A stretch of DNA of 10,804 nt from Caldiserica bacterium UBA4822 (GTDB lineage: Bacteria; Caldisericota; Caldisericia; Cryosericales; Cryosericaceae): positions 1 through 10,804 of the forward strand of contig DHFO01000052.1 in assembly GCA_002402295.1 (NCBI GenBank), written 5' to 3'. Below, in pieces: positions 6,996-10,804 of the stretch. Below the pieces are notes generated by a model. The model saw only the letters and a list, made by a program, of their open reading frames with translations, was not told the DNA's origin and searched no databases. The stretch's first letter is position 1, and each line of letters begins with the position of its first letter. A program made the position numbers and the translations under genes.

Positions 6996-8244
6996 CCAGA
7001 AGCAGCGACAACAACTGACACTTCGTCAGAGGTCCTATTTGGCCACCCGTGGAGTGATTCTGGAACAGCCCCTGGGCGACTTCGAACCACTGATTGACCG
7101 CTTCGTTTCCGAAAGTGTCATTGCAGAGAAGCATACACGTGCAACAGCTACGGGTGATTCCTGGAACGGTGACCTCGATTCCCTGCCCGCCCCGGTGGAG
7201 TCCGATGTGACTGACTACATTGTAGGCGAACTCCTTGAGCAAGGTCTCATCGACGAACCGGAACTCCAGGCTGCCGAGTTCCTCGTGTCAGACCTTGATG
7301 AACACGGCTTCTTCGCACATGACGTGTCCGACTACTCGAGAAGCAACAGCCTAAGAGAAACCGATGTACAAAAGACGCTCAGAGGTCTCCAGGCACTGAA
7401 TGTGGCAGGACTGGGGGCGACCGATGTGGCTCACTGTTTTGCCCTGCAACTGGCGCGAGTTGTTCCAAACTTGCCCGTCGAACAGTGTGCCAGTCTTCTG
7501 CGCGTAAGGGCAGCATCAGTGTCCCCGGGAGTACTGCGTGCTTGTCTGAAGAAGCTTGGACTTCCCTCGGATGCGAACCTGGTGCAGAAGGCTCTGGCCG
7601 TCCTGGACCCAGAACCTCTCAAACACCTCATTCCTGCGCAGGCACGTATCGTCGTGCCCGACATTGTCATTGAGCGGGACCCTGTGGATGGGCATCTCGT
7701 GTGCACGGTGCCCCAGCCCACCTGGGGCCTGACGGTCGATCCAGATGTGTTGGCATCTGCCCGTGAAGACCCTCAGGCACGAAGACGCGTCATAACCGAT
7801 GTGACAAAAGCACGCTGGGTGGAAGAGGGCATCGTCCAGCGGACGCGAACGCTCACCATGATTGGCGAAGCACTTATCCGGCAGCTTGCACCGTTCCTCG
7901 CGGGGGAGTCGGACAGCCCGTCACAGGTGCCGACAGACCATCTCATGCGCGACACCGGATTGTCACGAACAGTATTGGCACGAGCAATCTCACGCAAATA
8001 CGTTGCTACACCGCGGGGCACGTTCCGGCTGCGCTCTCTCGTCATGGACCACTGGGAGACCGCGTCCGCCCCGGCAAAGGATGCGCTCGCCCGGCTGCTG
8101 CAGTCGGGTGATGCATCGAGAGAGATGAGCGACAGACAAATCAGTGAATACCTTGCGACGCAGGGTATCCGCGTTAGTCGGCGCACGGTTGCCAAGTACC
8201 GGCTCTCGCTCGGAATCCCGGCCCGCTATTTCAGGCGCAATTAA
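6982..8244 (+). CDS. rpoN: RNA polymerase sigma-54 factor, divergent
   Basis: A 420-residue sigma-54 protein. The most secure landmark is the RpoN box near the C-terminus, SRRTVAKYR (399-407), which reads the -24 promoter element, followed by LGIP. Further support comes from KYVATPRGTF, PDIVIERD with a preceding LDPEPL, and SDLDEHGFF plus LQALNVAGLGATDV in the core-binding region. Region I, which normally holds back the polymerase until an activator acts, is recognisable (LTLRQRSYLATRG..LEQPLGDFEPLI) but poor in glutamine and lacks the usual ENP.LE end. The -12-reading helix has SRTVLARAISRKY in place of HESTVSRA. The ATG at 6982 lies within whiA, overlapping it by 14 nt, with AGGAAGG at 6966-6972 as ribosome site. 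The longer open frame upstream is only whiA read out of frame. No enhancer-binding activator is encoded in this window. Confidence 0.88.
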   Translation: MLEGSQKQRQQLTLRQRSYLATRGVILEQPLGDFEPLIDRFVSESVIAEKHTRATATGDSWNGDLDSLPAPVESDVTDYIVGELLEQGLIDEPELQAAEFLVSDLDEHGFFAHDVSDYSRSNSLRETDVQKTLRGLQALNVAGLGATDVAHCFALQLARVVPNLPVEQCASLLRVRAASVSPGVLRACLKKLGLPSDANLVQKALAVLDPEPLKHLIPAQARIVVPDIVIERDPVDGHLVCTVPQPTWGLTVDPDVLASAREDPQARRRVITDVTKARWVEEGIVQRTRTLTMIGEALIRQLAPFLAGESDSPSQVPTDHLMRDTGLSRTVLARAISRKYVATPRGTFRLRSLVMDHWETASAPAKDALARLLQSGDASREMSDRQISEYLATQGIRVSRRTVAKYRLSLGIPARYFRRN

Positions 8245-8254
8245 TAATATTCTG

Positions 8255-8315
8255 TTTGCTTTTGCCGCCATTTGCGTATCATGTGTGTGTATCGCCGCCC
8301 ACTCTGACGAGCGGC
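8255..8315 (+). promoter_or_regulatory. Possible gap-pgk promoter and leader inverted repeat
   Basis: The 92-nt spacer between rpoN and gap begins AT-rich. A candidate -10 box TATCAT (8277-8282) sits 16 nt after a poor -35 TTTGCT (8255-8260). Downstream, GCCGC (8294-8298) and GCGGC (8311-8315) form a 5-bp inverted repeat with a 12-nt loop, before the ribosome binding site. It could be a small leader hairpin or an operator half-site pair. No -24/-12 sigma-54 element is seen, and there is no terminator after rpoN. Read-through from the upstream cluster is therefore also possible. Confidence 0.3.
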
Positions 8316-8336
8316 CACTTTACAGGGAGGTATGGC

Positions 8337-9344
8337 ATGGCAAAGATCGCAATCAATGGGCTTGGTCGGGTTGGCCGCCAGGTGCTGAAGCATCTCATGA
8401 CCCGTTACCCGGAGCTGGACATCGTCGCAGCGAACGACATCACAGATGAGAACACGCTGGCGCATCTCCTCAAGTATGATTCCAACTATGGAACCTGGGA
8501 TATCGATATCACGCCAAGAAAGGGTGCAATAACCATCGGAGACCATGAGGTCAGGATCTTTCAGGAAAAGGATCCAGCGGCCCTTCCGTGGGGAGACCTT
8601 GGCATTGACATGGTCATCGAGTCAACCGGGGTCTTCACTGATGCCGACAAGGCACGCGGGCACGTTACCGCTGGAGCCAAGAAAGTAATCATCACCGCTC
8701 CCGCGAAGGGTGAAGATATCACCGTCGTTCTGGGCGTCAACGAGGGCCTTCTTGATGTCACCAAGCATACCATTATCTCAAACGCATCGTGCACGACCAA
8801 CTCTCTTGCACCAGTCGTCAAAGTCCTCAATGATACCTGGGGCGTCGAGAAGGGGTACATGACGACTGTCCACAGCTACACGCTCGATCAGCGGATACTT
8901 GATGCACCGCACAAGGACCTGCGCAGAGCCCGCAATGCTGCAACCAACATTATTCCCACTACTACTGGCGCCAGCAAGGCCGTGGCACTCGTCATTCCAG
9001 AACTCAAGGGCAAGCTGGATGGCATCTCTCTCCGCGTTCCAACTCCAACCGTTTCGATTACTGTCTTCGACGCGGTGCTCAGCAAGCCAGCCACCCGGGA
9101 TGAGGTCAACGCGGCACTGAAAGCAGCGTCTGAATCTTCCATGAGGGGGTATCTCGGCTACAATGACCTACCACTCGTATCGTCTGACTACCGTGGAACT
9201 CTGTACTCTGGAATTGTGGATGGGCTGTCAACCAAGGCAAACGGAACACTCGTGCAGGTTCTCAGCTGGTATGACAATGAGTGGGGATACAGCGCCAGAG
9301 TTGCTGATCTGACCAAACTGATTGCTACAAAAGCATCCTACTAG
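8337..9344 (+). CDS. gap: Glyceraldehyde-3-phosphate dehydrogenase (phosphorylating)
   Basis: A 335-residue GAPDH that oxidises glyceraldehyde-3-phosphate to 1,3-bisphosphoglycerate with NAD(P) and phosphate in the cytoplasm. The Rossmann loop is NGLGRVGR (7-14). The catalytic cysteine is Cys152 in ASCTTNSLAP and the catalytic histidine His179 in HSYT, both three residues beyond the classical C149/H176 numbering. IPTTTGASKAV and the C-terminal SWYDNEWGYS are canonical. Asp34 (classical D32) favours NAD, but the classical Leu187 is Ala190 (DAPH rather than DLPH) and the usual Asn180 is Leu183, so cofactor preference is not certain. The ATG at 8337 is preceded by AGGGAGG at 8324-8330. Another ATG at 8332 is out of frame and too close to the ribosome site. 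It forms an operon with pgk. Confidence 0.97.
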   Translation: MAKIAINGLGRVGRQVLKHLMTRYPELDIVAANDITDENTLAHLLKYDSNYGTWDIDITPRKGAITIGDHEVRIFQEKDPAALPWGDLGIDMVIESTGVFTDADKARGHVTAGAKKVIITAPAKGEDITVVLGVNEGLLDVTKHTIISNASCTTNSLAPVVKVLNDTWGVEKGYMTTVHSYTLDQRILDAPHKDLRRARNAATNIIPTTTGASKAVALVIPELKGKLDGISLRVPTPTVSITVFDAVLSKPATRDEVNAALKAASESSMRGYLGYNDLPLVSSDYRGTLYSGIVDGLSTKANGTLVQVLSWYDNEWGYSARVADLTKLIATKASY

Positions 9345-9355
9345 GAGGTATCGGT

Positions 9356-10546
9356 ATGGCAAAGCGCAGCATCAGGGACCTGGACGTTCACAACAAGAAG
9401 GTTCTCCTGCGAGTCGACTACAACGTTCCTATTTCCAAAGAAGGGGCCATTACGGACGACAAGCGTATCATCGAGACCCTTCCCACTATCCGGTACCTTC
9501 TCGAAAACGATGCTGTTGTGATTCTTGTTACTCATCTTGGCCGTCCCGAGGGCAAGGTAGTCGAGTCGCTGCGGCTTGACAGGGTAGCCCAGAAGTTGTC
9601 CACACTCCTTGGAAAGCCTGTCAGGAAGCTGGATTCGGTGATCGGACCTGACGTAACCGAGGCTGTTGCTCATGCAAAACCAGGCGACGTGCTCATGCTT
9701 GAGAACGTGCGTTTTCTAAAGGACGAGAAGACAGGGTCGGAGGAACTGGCCAAGAGTCTGGCGGCTCTCGCCGATGTCTATGTGGATGATGCGTTCGCAA
9801 CCGCACATCGGCCTGACACTTCGGTGGCCGGCGTGCCCCAGTTTCTCCCGTCGGCGGCAGGGTTCCTGCTTGAGAGGGAGGTTCGAGTCCTCGAGACTGT
9901 CACGACGTCTGCCAAGCGGCCCTTCGTGGCGATACTGGGCGGCGCGAAGGTCTCGGACAAGATTGGCCTCATCAAGAACCTGCTCACCAAGACGGATGCA
10001 ATTCTCATCGGCGGTGGCATGGCGTTTACGTTTCTCAAGGCCATGGGGTATGGCGTCGGATTCTCGCTGGTCGAAGAGGACTACCTGAAGGTGGCTGACG
10101 AGATCCTGGAGTCAGCCAAGGCGCAAGGAACACGGATCGTTCTGCCTGTTGACGTCGTGGTCACCGCTGAAATCAAGGCCGGGAATCCGCATCGCACGGT
10201 AGACATCGAAGAAATTCCGGCCGATCAGATAGGAGTTGATATCGGCCCCAGAACCATCGAGGCGTTTACGCACGAGACTTCTAACGCGCGCACAATCATC
10301 TGGAACGGTCCGATGGGGGTCATTGAGATTCCCGAGTTCACTGAAGGGACCAAGGCACTGGCACGTGCTATTGCCTCAAACAAGGAAGCACTTACCGTCG
10401 CGGGAGGCGGCGAAACAGCCTCCGTTATTGATGCCCTCGGACTTCAAGATGACTTCAAGCATGTTTCGACGGGCGGGGGAGCCTTCCTCGAGTACCTGGA
10501 GGGCAAGCAGCTGCCCGGGATAGAGGCAATCGATTCTGCAGACTAA
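9356..10546 (+). CDS. pgk: Phosphoglycerate kinase
   Basis: A 396-residue single-domain-fused kinase that transfers phosphate from 1,3-bisphosphoglycerate to ADP, following Gap in glycolysis. N-domain substrate-binding motifs are RVDYNVP (19-25), HLGRP (60-64), and the DDAFATAHRPDTS stretch. C-domain nucleotide motifs include AILGGAKVSDKIG, GGGMAFTFLKA, WNGPMG, AGGGETAS (349-356) and TGGGAF (372-377). The length is standard for bacterial enzymes and there is no fused triosephosphate isomerase, as the stop codon follows the normal C-terminus. The ribosome site AGGAGG (9343-9348) overlaps the gap stop codon (TAG at 9342-9344) and lies 7 nt before the ATG, so the two genes are cotranscribed and probably coupled. 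The initiation region closely resembles that of gap: both begin MAK after GGAGGTAT. Confidence 0.98.
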   Translation: MAKRSIRDLDVHNKKVLLRVDYNVPISKEGAITDDKRIIETLPTIRYLLENDAVVILVTHLGRPEGKVVESLRLDRVAQKLSTLLGKPVRKLDSVIGPDVTEAVAHAKPGDVLMLENVRFLKDEKTGSEELAKSLAALADVYVDDAFATAHRPDTSVAGVPQFLPSAAGFLLEREVRVLETVTTSAKRPFVAILGGAKVSDKIGLIKNLLTKTDAILIGGGMAFTFLKAMGYGVGFSLVEEDYLKVADEILESAKAQGTRIVLPVDVVVTAEIKAGNPHRTVDIEEIPADQIGVDIGPRTIEAFTHETSNARTIIWNGPMGVIEIPEFTEGTKALARAIASNKEALTVAGGGETASVIDALGLQDDFKHVSTGGGAFLEYLEGKQLPGIEAIDSAD

Positions 10547-10559
10547 TACCCTCGAGTAC

Positions 10560-10587
10560 TTGCACTGCCGCTGAAATTCAGTATACT
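10560..10587 (+). promoter_or_regulatory. Probable secG promoter
   Basis: A -35 box TTGCAC (10560-10565) is 16 nt from a -10 box TATACT (10582-10587), both near the sigma-70-type consensus. The predicted start near 10594 leaves only a very short leader before the ribosome site at 10601-10605. No terminator separates pgk from this site, so secG may also receive read-through. Confidence 0.6.
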
Positions 10588-10611
10588 AGCACTTGTTCGT
10601 GGAGGTTCACG

Positions 10612-10804
10612 TTGCTAAAAACTGTACTCGAAATAGTAATGGCGCTTGTGGCAGTCGGCGATATCCTTGCAATTCTGTTCATGGAGCCCAAGGGTAGCGG
10701 ATTGGGTGCAATTTCAGGCAGCGCGACAGTGTTTAATGCCCGCAAGCCCAAGGACGTTGTTCTCGACCGGCTTGCAGTCGTTCTATCCATCGTCTTTGTG
10801 GTAT
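10612..10804 (+). CDS. secG: Preprotein translocase subunit SecG (3' truncated by the window edge)
   Basis: The first 64 residues of a small membrane protein fit SecG, an accessory subunit of the SecYEG channel. A hydrophobic helix at about residues 4-23 is followed by the family motif MEPKGSGLGAISGSAT. A linker (VFNARKPKD) leads into the beginning of a second helix, LAVVLSIVFVV, at the window end. SecG is normally about 70-80 residues, so only a few residues are missing. The start is TTG at 10612, with GGAGG at 10601-10605 six bases upstream; no in-frame ATG or GTG near the N-terminus fits as well. Position after pgk is common in Gram-positive-type genomes, where secG often follows glycolytic genes and precedes rnr/smpB. 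Confidence 0.88.
   Translation, partial: MLKTVLEIVMALVAVGDILAILFMEPKGSGLGAISGSATVFNARKPKDVVLDRLAVVLSIVFVV

Noticed and set aside
10359..10374. TGGCACG then TTGC near the end of pgk, resembling a sigma-54 promoter
   Set aside because: The GG to GC spacing is 11 instead of 10, it is within conserved coding sequence, and secG has a good sigma-70-type promoter just upstream.

Overview
The window is a densely packed bacterial housekeeping region. All eleven protein genes (nine complete, one cut at each edge) and the one tRNA lie on the + strand. The run rapZ-yvcK-whiA, followed by gap-pgk-secG, is an arrangement typical of Bacillota and other Gram-positive-type (Terrabacteria) genomes and of some thermotogal or Caldisericota-like lineages. 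WhiA is essentially confined to such bacteria. The sequence is moderately GC-rich and carries strong AGGAGG-type ribosome binding sites. The phylum cannot be fixed from the sequence alone.

Layout. Positions 1-41 hold what looks like the last residues of an ornithine carbamoyltransferase-type protein. It is followed by carbamate kinase (66-1016) and a zinc-ribbon threonine synthase-type PLP enzyme (1089-2330), forming a small nitrogen/amino-acid block. A well-formed promoter then drives seryl-tRNA synthetase (2433-3701). Next comes a second promoter and a tRNA-Ser(UGA) gene (3791-3878), so the enzyme and one of its substrate tRNAs are adjacent. From 3936 to 8244 there is a tightly coupled cluster: rapZ, yvcK with two N-terminal membrane helices, whiA, and a divergent sigma-54 gene (rpoN). 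Three of its junctions are a 4-nt overlap, a 7-nt gap and a 14-nt overlap. After a 92-nt spacer come gap (8337-9344) and pgk (9356-10546), joined by a ribosome binding site that overlaps the gap stop codon. The window ends in secG (from 10612, incomplete), which starts at TTG behind its own promoter.

How the genes fit together. RapZ, YvcK and, in some lineages, WhiA link cell-envelope precursor status and central carbon flow. Gap and Pgk catalyse the payoff steps of glycolysis. The sigma-54 gene occupies the place between whiA and gap where many Bacillota carry the glycolytic repressor cggR, and no cggR is present here. That, the poor conservation of the sigma-54 protein in its N-terminal and promoter-binding regions, the serS/tRNA-Ser pairing, and an inverted repeat embedded in the serS promoter are the points most worth a second look. 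No CRISPR array, insertion sequence, phage gene, defence island or clearly undescribed system is visible. This is mostly an ordinary core-genome region.
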